Shown piece after piece: positions 1 to 4,989 of a stretch of DNA of 10,950 nucleotides. This DNA comes from Chlamydiota bacterium (GTDB lineage Bacteria; Auribacterota; UBA3054; B51-G9). Both the position numbers and the translations under genes were made by a program. The number at the start of each line of letters is the position of its first letter. Positions within the stretch are counted from its first letter, which is position 1. A model generated the notes under the pieces. That model was given only the letters and a program-made list of their open reading frames with translations. It made no database searches and had not been told where the DNA came from. Location: NCBI GenBank assembly GCA_003648225.1, contig QMOL01000065.1, positions 1 through 10,950 on the forward strand, read 5' to 3'.

Positions 1-136
1 TGGAGAGCTGGAGAGCTGGAGAGCTGGAGAGCTGGAGAGCTGGTGAGCTGGAGAGCTGGAGAGCTGGAGAGCTGGAGAGCTGGAGAGCTGGAGAGCTGGA
101 GAGCTGGAGAGCTGGAGAGCTGGAGAGCTGGAGAGT
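1..136. repeat. 17-unit, 8-bp tandem array (TGGAGAGC)n
   Basis: Seventeen head-to-tail copies of TGGAGAGC run from the window edge, so the array may extend further left. Only two units deviate: TGGTGAGC at 41-48 and TGGAGAGT at 129-136, where the array ends. The unit is 5/8 G+C against AT-rich flanks. Because 8 is not a multiple of 3, the array reads as an 8-residue peptide repeat and is free of stops in all six frames, so the open frame across it is not evidence of a gene. The near-perfect identity implies recent expansion by slippage or unequal exchange. There are no spacers, so it is not a CRISPR array. Confidence 0.97.
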
Positions 137-338
137 TGGGAAAGACAGCCATAGCGGTATTGCAAGCTACAACCATTATTGCGATTAGAGTAAGTTTAAT
201 AATTAAGTTTTTCATTTTTGTCTCTTTTTTGTTTAAAAATTATCAGCCACATTATTTTTGTGTCACGGGCTTAAGTAATTTTATGTTCCAAACAAACAAA
301 ATCGAACTTTTATATATAATATCATATTTAAAAATATA

Positions 339-415
339 TGTCAATCTCCAGAATTGCCTTTGTGTCAAGTTTATAGAAATGTCACCTTTTACGTTTTTTA
401 GAAATGTCCGGTTTT
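339..415. repeat. TGTC-word cluster, possible insertion-sequence end remnant
   Basis: TGTCAA occurs at 339-344 and 363-368, TGTCAC at 380-385 and TGTCCG at 405-410. The 10-mer TAGAAATGTC is repeated exactly at 374-383 and 399-408, 25 bp apart. Several similar subterminal TGTCA words are a known feature of the ends of some transposons, for example in the IS21 and IS481 groups. No transposase and no opposite end lie in the window. The repeats are directly visible; the insertion-sequence interpretation is tentative. Confidence 0.35.
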
Positions 416-481
416 CATATTTTATTTATTTCGTAGATTTCGTGGTACAATAAAGATACTTATGTGGTAAGAAATTCAGCC

Positions 482-497
482 GCTAATGCGCTAATAC
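482..497. repeat. 8-bp tandem doublet GCTAATGC/GCTAATAC
   Basis: Two adjacent octamers differ at one position. They sit about 75 bp beyond the toxin stop codon and share the 8-bp unit length with the array at 1-136. This is one of the small micro-repeat blocks found in most gaps of this window. Confidence 0.6.
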
Positions 498-510
498 TCA
501 TATTTTTTTA

Positions 511-529
511 CTCAAAGGAAATTGAAATT
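511..529 (+). repeat. degenerate third copy of the dispersed GGAGGAAATT element
   Basis: The 19 bases here match 17/19 to positions 4857-4875, sharing the exact 13-mer GGAAATTGAAATT. Unlike the other two copies, this one is not followed by a clean hairpin and lacks the upstream TTTGTCG part. Confidence 0.5.
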
Positions 530-571
530 TGCTTTCTGTATCCCCGAAACTCTCCGGGCGCTAACGCGAAT

Positions 572-976
572 TTATTTCTCCATCAAATCAAGCATTTCCC
601 GTGGAGTGATAATTACTAAATCAGTAATTTTTTTGGGAAAATGTTTTCGATTGCCGGTAATTAAAAATTTCGCTTCTCCGGTAACTGCCGCAGCAAGAAA
701 TTTTGTGTCATCCGGGTCGACACATTTAACAGATAAACTCGCAGGTGGTAAAGGTAATAAGAATTGTTTAAAAAAGTTAAGCATTTGAATAACAACTTTT
801 TGTGAAAAACCAAACTTCTTGTAATTAAGTACACAATGATATTCTTCTAAAATCCCGTCTGTGACTATCGGCTCAAATTCACCCGAATAAACCGTTTCCA
901 TAATCTTTGCCGGAACACCATTAGGATTTAACACCGCTAAAACAAGGACATTTGTGCCAATGACAATTTTAATCAT
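572..976 (-). CDS. PIN-domain toxin (VapC-like, COG1569 type) lacking the first catalytic Asp
   Basis: A 134-residue PIN-domain protein of the 'putative toxin component, PIN family' type. Such proteins are Mg-dependent ribonucleases that act as toxins unless bound by their antitoxin. Family signatures are the N-terminal beta strand KIVIGTNVLV (3-12), NPNG (17-20), the acidic pair EE at 44-45, DPDD at 87-90, the ITGN element at 106-109 and the C-terminal ITPREML. The length is normal. The canonical first motif is DTNV, but residue 7 is Gly (codon GGC at 958-956), so the first of the metal-binding acidic residues is missing and activity may be lost. Asp would need a single G-to-A change in that codon. 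The start overlaps the antitoxin stop as ATGA (976-973), indicating translational coupling within one operon. It could be an attenuated toxin, a retained non-catalytic partner, or a sequencing error. The family call is firm; activity is doubtful. Confidence 0.87.
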   Translation of the reverse strand: MIKIVIGTNVLVLAVLNPNGVPAKIMETVYSGEFEPIVTDGILEEYHCVLNYKKFGFSQKVVIQMLNFFKQFLLPLPPASLSVKCVDPDDTKFLAAAVTGEAKFLITGNRKHFPKKITDLVIITPREMLDLMEK

Positions 977-1257
977 TTTTCAACACGCGCTTTTTTTATA
1001 ATGCTGTTTATTTCTTTTTGGGAAACTCCTTTTGGAAACCGCTCCTTTGCTTCTTTCTGCAGTTTTTTGAATGCCTGATACGAAATCATTCTTTCCATAA
1101 AACGCGCAACGGAATCCGCTTCGTCAGGTGATACAGAAGTTAATACCGCAACCGGTTTGCCATGAGTTGTAATTATTAACGGTTCTCCATTCTCGGTTTT
1201 AGCGATAAGATGTGACGCTTTTGCCTGCAGTTCTCTTATAGTTCCGTATTTAGCCAT
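973..1257 (-). CDS. Phd/YefM-type antitoxin
   Basis: A 94-residue antitoxin of the prevent-host-death family, which binds operator DNA through its N-terminal domain and inhibits the partner toxin through its C-terminal tail. Visible features are the IRELQAKASHLI helix (about residues 7-18), the following GEP-IITTHGKPVAVL strand-turn-strand segment (about 24-39) and a charged helical C-terminus rich in Lys and Glu. The open frame extends upstream to 1401, but the ATG at 1257 is preferred. The family normally begins a few residues before the RELQ helix, and the extra 48 residues would be encoded across the promoter and a REP-like hairpin. There is no Shine-Dalgarno sequence. The stop codon overlaps the start of the PIN toxin gene. 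A strong promoter and a dyad next to it suggest autoregulation, as is usual for this family. Confidence 0.87.
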   Translation of the reverse strand: MAKYGTIRELQAKASHLIAKTENGEPLIITTHGKPVAVLTSVSPDEADSVARFMERMISYQAFKKLQKEAKERFPKGVSQKEINSIIKKARVEK

Positions 1258-1274
1258 TTTATTATGTTGGTATT

Positions 1275-1296
1275 TTGTTATACAATTGCTTAACAA
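1275..1296. promoter_or_regulatory. imperfect 22-bp dyad, candidate antitoxin operator
   Basis: TTGTTA at 1275-1280 and TAACAA at 1291-1296 are inverted around a central CAATTG (1283-1288). 18 of 22 positions are symmetric. It lies immediately downstream of the -10 box of the antitoxin promoter, over the expected transcription start, which is the usual place for toxin-antitoxin autorepression. The symmetry is seen; binding by the antitoxin is inferred. Confidence 0.6.
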
Positions 1297-1297
1297 T

Positions 1298-1326
1298 ATT
1301 ATAACATATTGAACATCAAATGTAAA
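1298..1326 (-). promoter_or_regulatory. sigma70-like promoter of the toxin-antitoxin operon
   Basis: On the minus strand, TTTACA (1326-1321, 5/6 to consensus) is followed after exactly 17 bp by TATAAT (1303-1298, 6/6). The predicted start of transcription is near 1291, giving a leader of roughly 33 nt before the ATG at 1257. This is the best promoter match in the window. Confidence 0.75.
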
Positions 1327-1335
1327 GCAGAATTC

Positions 1336-1346
1336 TCGAAATTCGA
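1336..1346. repeat. short palindrome TCGAA-A-TTCGA
   Basis: A perfect 5-bp inverted repeat around one base, 10 bp upstream of the toxin-antitoxin -35 box and 10 bp from the REP-like element. It could be an activator or repressor site or part of the repeat element; there is no further evidence. Confidence 0.35.
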
Positions 1347-1355
1347 AATTAAATT

Positions 1356-1396
1356 CCCCTCCTGTTTTAGGAGGGGTGGCACAAGTGCCGGGGTGG
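1356..1396. repeat. REP-like two-hairpin element
   Basis: CCCCTCCT (1356-1363) and AGGAGGGG (1369-1376) form a perfect 8-bp stem with a 5-nt loop. One base later GGCAC (1378-1382) and GTGCC (1385-1389) form a second short hairpin, followed by GGGGTGG (1390-1396). Paired GC-rich hairpins of this form resemble dispersed REP elements mobilised by IS200/IS605-related transposases. It stands out by its G+C content from the surrounding AT-rich DNA. No such transposase is in the window. Confidence 0.7.
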
Positions 1397-1422
1397 TTCA
1401 TTCTGGAGTGCAGTCATAAAGA

Positions 1423-1462
1423 CGCGGTAGCGGCATTTACTGCGTTGGCGAGTTATCGCCAA
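1423..1462. repeat. two abutting stem-loops
   Basis: CGCGGTA (1423-1429) pairs with TACTGCG (1438-1444), with one G-T wobble and an 8-nt loop. Directly adjoining it, TTGGCGA (1445-1451) pairs perfectly with TCGCCAA (1456-1462) around a 4-nt loop. No T-run follows on either strand, so these are not standard intrinsic terminators; they may belong to another REP-type element. Confidence 0.5.
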
Positions 1463-1569
1463 AATAATAAATATCAAAATAATAATTCTTTTGTATTAAC
1501 TTCGTGATAACGCAAGAGGCGCTAAAGTCGCTATTAAACACAATATTTTTAATCAAAAACCGAGAAAAT

Positions 1570-1608
1570 AAATTTGCTCAAAAGAGCAAATTTCCTCCGA
1601 ACGACAAA
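1570..1608 (-). repeat. dispersed hairpin element, copy A (minus strand)
   Basis: Read on the minus strand, the 15-base box TTTGTCGTTCGGAGG (1608-1594) is followed at once by a perfect 10-bp stem, AAATTTGCTC and its complement, around a 4-nt loop (1593-1570). The box matches the plus-strand box at 4850-4864 at 14/15 positions, and that copy is also followed by a hairpin beginning AAATT. It lies about 115 bp past the cysN/cysC stop in the sense direction, so the hairpin might also help end that transcript, but its U-tract is weak. Confidence 0.7.
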
Positions 1609-1674
1609 AAATAATCAAACTCTGTCGCGACTTCGTGGTAAAAACGAGTCCGCAGATTACGCTAAATTTAAAAA

Positions 1675-1703
1675 CTTATGTGTTCTTATGTGTCTTATGT
1701 GGT
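1675..1703. repeat. three tandem 9-10-bp words based on CTTATGTG
   Basis: CTTATGTGTT (1675-1684), CTTATGTGT (1685-1693) and CTTATGTGGT (1694-1703) are adjacent, 18 bp beyond the cysN/cysC stop. The last unit recurs, within the 12-mer CTTATGTGGTAA, at 459-470. Confidence 0.75.
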
Positions 1704-1721
1704 AAAGAAGTTTTCGTTTAT

Positions 1722-3662
1722 TCACACCGGGAAGATTTTTCTTTCACGGAGTAGTGCCACTATTTTTTCAATAGATTCTTCAATTGAACTTTCATCCATT
1801 TTTAAATGTAATGCGGGATTCTCAGACGGTTCGTATGGGACGTCAATTCCAACAACATTTTTCAGTTCACCATCGCGAACTTTCTTGTAGATTCCCGTTG
1901 TGTCATTTTCTTCACACCATTCTACCGGCGCGTCAGCATAAATTTCGATAAACATTTCTTCGCCGATAATTTCGGAAATCTGTTTACGGATTTCAATTGA
2001 CGGTGAAACAAATCCTGCAATTGTAATTTGACCGTTAAGATTTAAGATGTGAGATATTTCAGCCACACGGCGTAAATGTTCAGCACGACTTTCAGAGTCA
2101 AATCCTAAATCACGGTTTATTCCCTTGCGGACAGTTTGACCGTCAAGCAAAGTGCATGTTGCACCCATATCAAAGAGTCGTCGTTCAAGCGCGTAAGAAA
2201 GTTTCATTTTACCCGAACCTGTAAGTCCGGTGATCCAGATTGTTGCCGGTTTCTGACCGTAGCGTTCAATTCTTTCTTCCGCTTTCACAAAACTTTCGCG
2301 TGATGAAGCGGTCTCAACTTCAGATTTTTCATCAGCGATTTTTGTCGGTAAATTATCAGCGTCTTCGCGTTCGATAATCATTCCCGCGGCAACGGTATTA
2401 TTAGTCATTGTATCGACAATAATAAGATTTCCCGTGCTTCGGTTTTTGGCGTAAGCGTCGTACATCAAAGGAGTAGTTGCCGTAAAAACAACTCTACCGA
2501 TTTCGTTTAAGTTAAGCGGCTGTGACTCGACCTTATTCATTGAATTGACATCAATCCGGTATCTCACATTGTCAATTCTCGTGCTCACCATTTTGGTTGA
2601 CTGCTTGATAAGATAAGGTTTATTAATGTCCATAGGTTCATCACCCATCCAGACAACCATTGCTTCAAATCTGCGTTCGATTTTCGGCAGATTATGTTTA
2701 TGAACGATCATATCTCCGCGGCTCACATCAACTTCATCTTCAAGAGTAACAGTAACAGCCATTGGCGGGAAAGCTTCATCAATTTCTCCTTCAAAGGTAA
2801 CGATAGATTTCACTTTGGAAGTTTTTCTTGAAGGAAGAATCATTACCTCATCACCTTTACGGATAACTCCTGAAGCTACTGTTCCGCAATAACCTCTAAA
2901 ATTCAGATTTGGTCGTAGAACATATTGAACAGGGAAACGTAAATCAATAAGATTTCTGTCACTCGCGATATGCACATCTTCGAGGTAAGCGAGCATTGGC
3001 GCGCCTTTAAACCAAGGCATATTTTCACTTCTATCAACCACGTTATCGCCTTTAAGAGCTGACATTGGAAGAAAATAAATATCATTAACTTCGAGTTTGG
3101 CGGCGAAAGCGGTATAATCGTCTTTAATTCTTTCAAATACTTCCTCGTCATAATCAACGAGATCCATTTTATTGATACAAACAATCAAATGTTTAATTCC
3201 AAGCAAACTCGCGATAAATGAATGGCGCTTCGTCTGCGGCATGACTCCATGCCGCGCGTCAATCAAAATCACTGCAAGATTGCATCCCGATGCGCCTGTT
3301 GCCATATTACGCGTGTATTGTTCATGCCCCGGCGTGTCAGCGATAATAAAGTTTCTTTTATCGGTGGAAAAATATCTGTAGGCAACATCAATGGTAATCC
3401 CCTGCTCCCTTTCAGCTTTTAATCCGTCGGTAAGCAAAGCGGGATCGAAATCATCATCGGTAGTTCCGTGAACAGCCGAATCTTTCAGCACGGCAGCAAG
3501 CTGATCTTCATAAATCATTTTTGAATCATAAAGCAGTCTGCCGATTAAAGTTGATTTACCGTCATCAACGCTTCCTGCTGTGAGGAAGCGGAGCATATCT
3601 TTTTGCTCATGGAGTTTCAAGTATGCGTCAATATCTGTTTTTATAAGTTCTTGTTTGTACAT
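1722..3662 (-). CDS. cysNC: bifunctional sulfate adenylyltransferase large subunit / APS kinase-like fusion
   Basis: A 646-residue fusion. Residues about 22-440 are CysN, the GTPase subunit of ATP sulfurylase, which couples GTP hydrolysis to formation of APS by CysD. Its nucleotide-binding motifs are intact: GSVDDGKS (30-37), DTPGH (109-113) and NKMD (164-167), followed by translation-factor beta-barrel domains. Residues about 472-640 are a CysC (APS kinase) domain, which normally phosphorylates APS to PAPS. This domain is divergent at key sites. The P-loop GLTGSGKM (479-486) has Met where Ser/Thr should bind Mg-ATP (codon ATG at 2207-2205, one transition from ACG). The usual DGDN is DGQT (507-510), and the ISP-aromatic-R motif reads VSPSI (552-556). 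Other conserved pieces such as NRDLGF (516-521) and GIYKK (590-594) remain. The cytoplasmic CysN half should work; kinase activity is uncertain. It lies 152 bp after cysD and is probably cotranscribed. The start at 3662 fits the family's usual N-terminus; no Shine-Dalgarno sequence is seen. Confidence 0.95.
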   Translation of the reverse strand: MYKQELIKTDIDAYLKLHEQKDMLRFLTAGSVDDGKSTLIGRLLYDSKMIYEDQLAAVLKDSAVHGTTDDDFDPALLTDGLKAEREQGITIDVAYRYFSTDKRNFIIADTPGHEQYTRNMATGASGCNLAVILIDARHGVMPQTKRHSFIASLLGIKHLIVCINKMDLVDYDEEVFERIKDDYTAFAAKLEVNDIYFLPMSALKGDNVVDRSENMPWFKGAPMLAYLEDVHIASDRNLIDLRFPVQYVLRPNLNFRGYCGTVASGVIRKGDEVMILPSRKTSKVKSIVTFEGEIDEAFPPMAVTVTLEDEVDVSRGDMIVHKHNLPKIERRFEAMVVWMGDEPMDINKPYLIKQSTKMVSTRIDNVRYRIDVNSMNKVESQPLNLNEIGRVVFTATTPLMYDAYAKNRSTGNLIIVDTMTNNTVAAGMIIEREDADNLPTKIADEKSEVETASSRESFVKAEERIERYGQKPATIWITGLTGSGKMKLSYALERRLFDMGATCTLLDGQTVRKGINRDLGFDSESRAEHLRRVAEISHILNLNGQITIAGFVSPSIEIRKQISEIIGEEMFIEIYADAPVEWCEENDTTGIYKKVRDGELKNVVGIDVPYEPSENPALHLKMDESSIEESIEKIVALLRERKIFPV

Positions 3663-3814
3663 TCTTATCTAATTGTTTATAATGATTAAAATTGACCTAA
3701 TTTCTAATTGGTCTAATTGATCTAATCAAAAACCAAACTCAAAAACCTAATAACCAATTTTTTTCTTCTTGGTCATTATTTAGGTAAATTAGAAATTAGG
3801 TTAATTAGGTCAAT
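3663..3814. repeat. cysD-cysN gap with long inverted repeat and tandem 9-mers
   Basis: AAATTGACCTAATT (3689-3702) is the exact reverse complement of 3803-3816, and CTAATTTCTAATT (3697-3709) of 3787-3799. The left side is a three-unit 9-mer tandem, TCTAATTGG, TCTAATTGA, TCTAATCAA (3703-3729). The right side has ATTAGGTTA/ATTAGGTCA (3795-3812). The right arm runs into the cysD stop codon (3815-3817). In a cotranscript this could fold into a long hairpin that tunes the cysD:cysN ratio, stabilises the upstream mRNA or attenuates. The repeats are seen; function is inferred. Confidence 0.75.
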
Positions 3815-4723
3815 TTAAAAGTACCCATCCCTCTTCTTTTCTTCCATTGATGCCGCGCCGTCAAAATCAATCACACGACCTTGTCGTTCAGACGAAGTTG
3901 CAAGTAACATTTCCTGGACAATTTTCTGTAATGTGTCTGCCTCGGATTCTACCGCACCGGTCAAAGGATAACAGCCCAGAGTACGGAACCGGACTTTTTT
4001 CATCATTGGTTTTTCTCCCGGCTCAAGCGGCAGGCGATCATCATCAACCATAATCAGAGTTCCGTTTCGCTCGACAACGGGGCGCACATCCGCGTAATAA
4101 AGAGGAACGATAGGTATTTCTTCCATTTGGATATAGAGCCAGATATCGAGTTCCGTCCAGTTTGAGAGAGGAAACACGCGAATGGACTCGCCTTTATTAA
4201 TTTTGCAATTATAGAGGTTCCACAATTCCGGGCGTTGATTTTTGGGGTCCCACTGATGGAATTCATCACGGAAACTGTAAATTCTTTCTTTAGCTCTTGA
4301 TTTTTCTTCATCACGGCGCGCTCCGCCGAATGCGGCATCAAAACCATAATGATTCAGCGCCTGCTTTAATCCCTCGGTTTTCATGACGCGGGTATGCGTT
4401 TCCGAACCATGTTCAAATGGATTTATGTTTTGTTCAATGCCGTCCGGATTTGTCCATACGATTAGATTCAAGTCAAGTTCTTTTTTTACCTTTTCGCGGT
4501 ATTCTATCATCTCGCGGAATTTCCATCGCGTGTCAACATGCATCAGCGGAAACGGAATTTTCCCCGGCGCAAATGCCTTCTGGGCAAGGCGAAGCATTAC
4601 AGATGAATCTTTGCCGATTGAGTACAGCATTACCGGATTGTCAAAGTCCGCGGCAACTTCACGAATGATGTGAATGCTCTCGGCTTCCAGTTCTTTCAAA
4701 TGAGTTAAAGAGTATGAGCTCAT
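3815..4723 (-). CDS. cysD: sulfate adenylyltransferase small subunit CysD
   Basis: A complete 302-residue CysD, the catalytic subunit of the heterodimeric ATP sulfurylase. With CysN it adenylates sulfate to APS in the cytoplasm, the first step of sulfate assimilation and of PAPS supply. It belongs to the PP-loop ATP pyrophosphatase superfamily; the loop is SIGKDS at residues 35-40, preceded by the conserved NPVMLYS strand. Other family blocks are HVDTRWKFREM, FGGARRDEEKSRAKER, FPLSNWTELDIW and the C-terminal MEEKKRDGYF, so neither end is truncated. The start at 4723 gives the usual N-terminus (SSYSLTHLKELEAESI). The leader is AT-rich without a Shine-Dalgarno sequence. It precedes cysN/cysC in the same direction. 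No sulfate permease or PAPS reductase gene lies in the window, so assimilation versus sulfation cannot be decided here. Confidence 0.98.
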   Translation of the reverse strand: MSSYSLTHLKELEAESIHIIREVAADFDNPVMLYSIGKDSSVMLRLAQKAFAPGKIPFPLMHVDTRWKFREMIEYREKVKKELDLNLIVWTNPDGIEQNINPFEHGSETHTRVMKTEGLKQALNHYGFDAAFGGARRDEEKSRAKERIYSFRDEFHQWDPKNQRPELWNLYNCKINKGESIRVFPLSNWTELDIWLYIQMEEIPIVPLYYADVRPVVERNGTLIMVDDDRLPLEPGEKPMMKKVRFRTLGCYPLTGAVESEADTLQKIVQEMLLATSSERQGRVIDFDGAASMEEKKRDGYF

Positions 4724-4747
4724 ATTTTTATTTAATTAAATTAAAGT

Positions 4748-4813
4748 CCAACGGTTTTGCGTCGGGCATTTTATATTCTACTATATTATATCATTATCCC
4801 AAAAATGATGAAA
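4748..4813 (-). promoter_or_regulatory. candidate cysD promoter and leader hairpin
   Basis: On the minus strand a perfect TATAAT lies at 4790-4785. The hexamer 17 bp upstream (4813-4808) is a poor -35 (TTTCAT), so an activator may be needed or the promoter may be elsewhere. In the predicted leader of about 55 nt, CCGACG (4765-4760) can pair with CGTTGG (4753-4748), with one G-U wobble and a 6-nt loop. I see no known riboswitch architecture. Confidence 0.4.
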
Positions 4814-4849
4814 AAATACAATCGTATTTCGCGACGGGGATGATTAGCG

Positions 4850-4895
4850 TTTGTCGCTCGGAGGAAATTGAAATTCACTTTGTGAATTACAATTT
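4850..4895 (+). repeat. dispersed hairpin element, copy B (plus strand)
   Basis: The box TTTGTCGCTCGGAGG (4850-4864) is followed directly by a long stem: AAATTG (4865-4870), a mismatched A, AATTCAC (4872-4878), a 3-nt loop, GTGAATT (4882-4888), a mismatched A, and CAATTT (4890-4895). The same box-plus-hairpin arrangement appears on the minus strand at 1608-1570, with 14/15 box identity but a different stem. It lies between the stop of the lamin-tail/CotH gene and the cysD start, antisense to both. Confidence 0.7.
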
Positions 4896-4989
4896 GATTT
4901 CAGAGTGTTAGAATGTTTGGGTTGGTGAATTTGAGGAGTTATCGGTATTCAATTTGGAGTACAGTCTAATGAAATAATACGCGTACAGA

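Larger units (their letters stand above)
137..571. other. gene-free AT-rich stretch left of the toxin gene
   Basis: No convincing gene is visible here. The plus-strand open frame that crosses 43-453 begins inside the octamer array and continues as low-complexity, hydrophobic sequence without a recognisable domain. The stretch holds a TGTCA-rich block (339-410), an octamer doublet (482-497) and a degenerate copy of a dispersed hairpin-associated element (511-529). The words ACTTATGTGGTAA (458-470) and TTCGTGGTA also recur near 1631-1706. I see no clear intrinsic terminator for the toxin gene, which ends at 572. Confidence 0.6.
1397..1721. other. gene-free region downstream of cysN/cysC, rich in hairpins
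   Basis: No gene is supported. Besides the separately listed hairpins there is TGGAGTGCAGTC (1404-1415), which recurs as TGGAGTACAGTC at 4955-4966 on the same strand. The segment around 1644-1669 (core CAGATTAC then AATTT) resembles the repeat block at 10791-10818. Together with the REP-like element, the stretch 1356-1593 contains five predicted stem-loops in about 240 bp. Confidence 0.6.

Noticed and set aside
1..136. Array as a CRISPR
   Set aside because: The units are 8 bp, directly adjacent and without spacers, and no cas gene is present.
43..453. Plus-strand open frame of 136 codons starting in the octamer array
   Set aside because: Its N-terminus is the translated repeat, which is open in every frame, and the rest is low-complexity sequence without a domain, promoter or ribosome site.
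1258..1401. 48-residue N-terminal extension of the antitoxin
   Set aside because: It would be encoded across the promoter, dyad and REP-like hairpin, and the family begins at the internal ATG at 1257.
1570..1593. Perfect 10-bp hairpin as the definite terminator of cysN/cysC
   Set aside because: It is about 130 bp past the stop, its stem is AT-rich and no solid T-run follows; the conserved adjoining box fits a dispersed element better.
1678..1890. Plus-strand 70-codon frame at the 3' end of cysN/cysC
   Set aside because: It is mostly antisense to the well-supported CysC domain and begins inside a micro-repeat.
4748..4790. SAM or other sulfur-related riboswitch in the cysD leader
   Set aside because: Only one 6-bp hairpin is visible in about 55 nt; no known riboswitch core could be matched.
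4714..4911. Plus-strand 65-codon frame over the cysD start and gap
   Set aside because: It overlaps the cysD start antisense, spans the dispersed hairpin element and has no recognisable domain.
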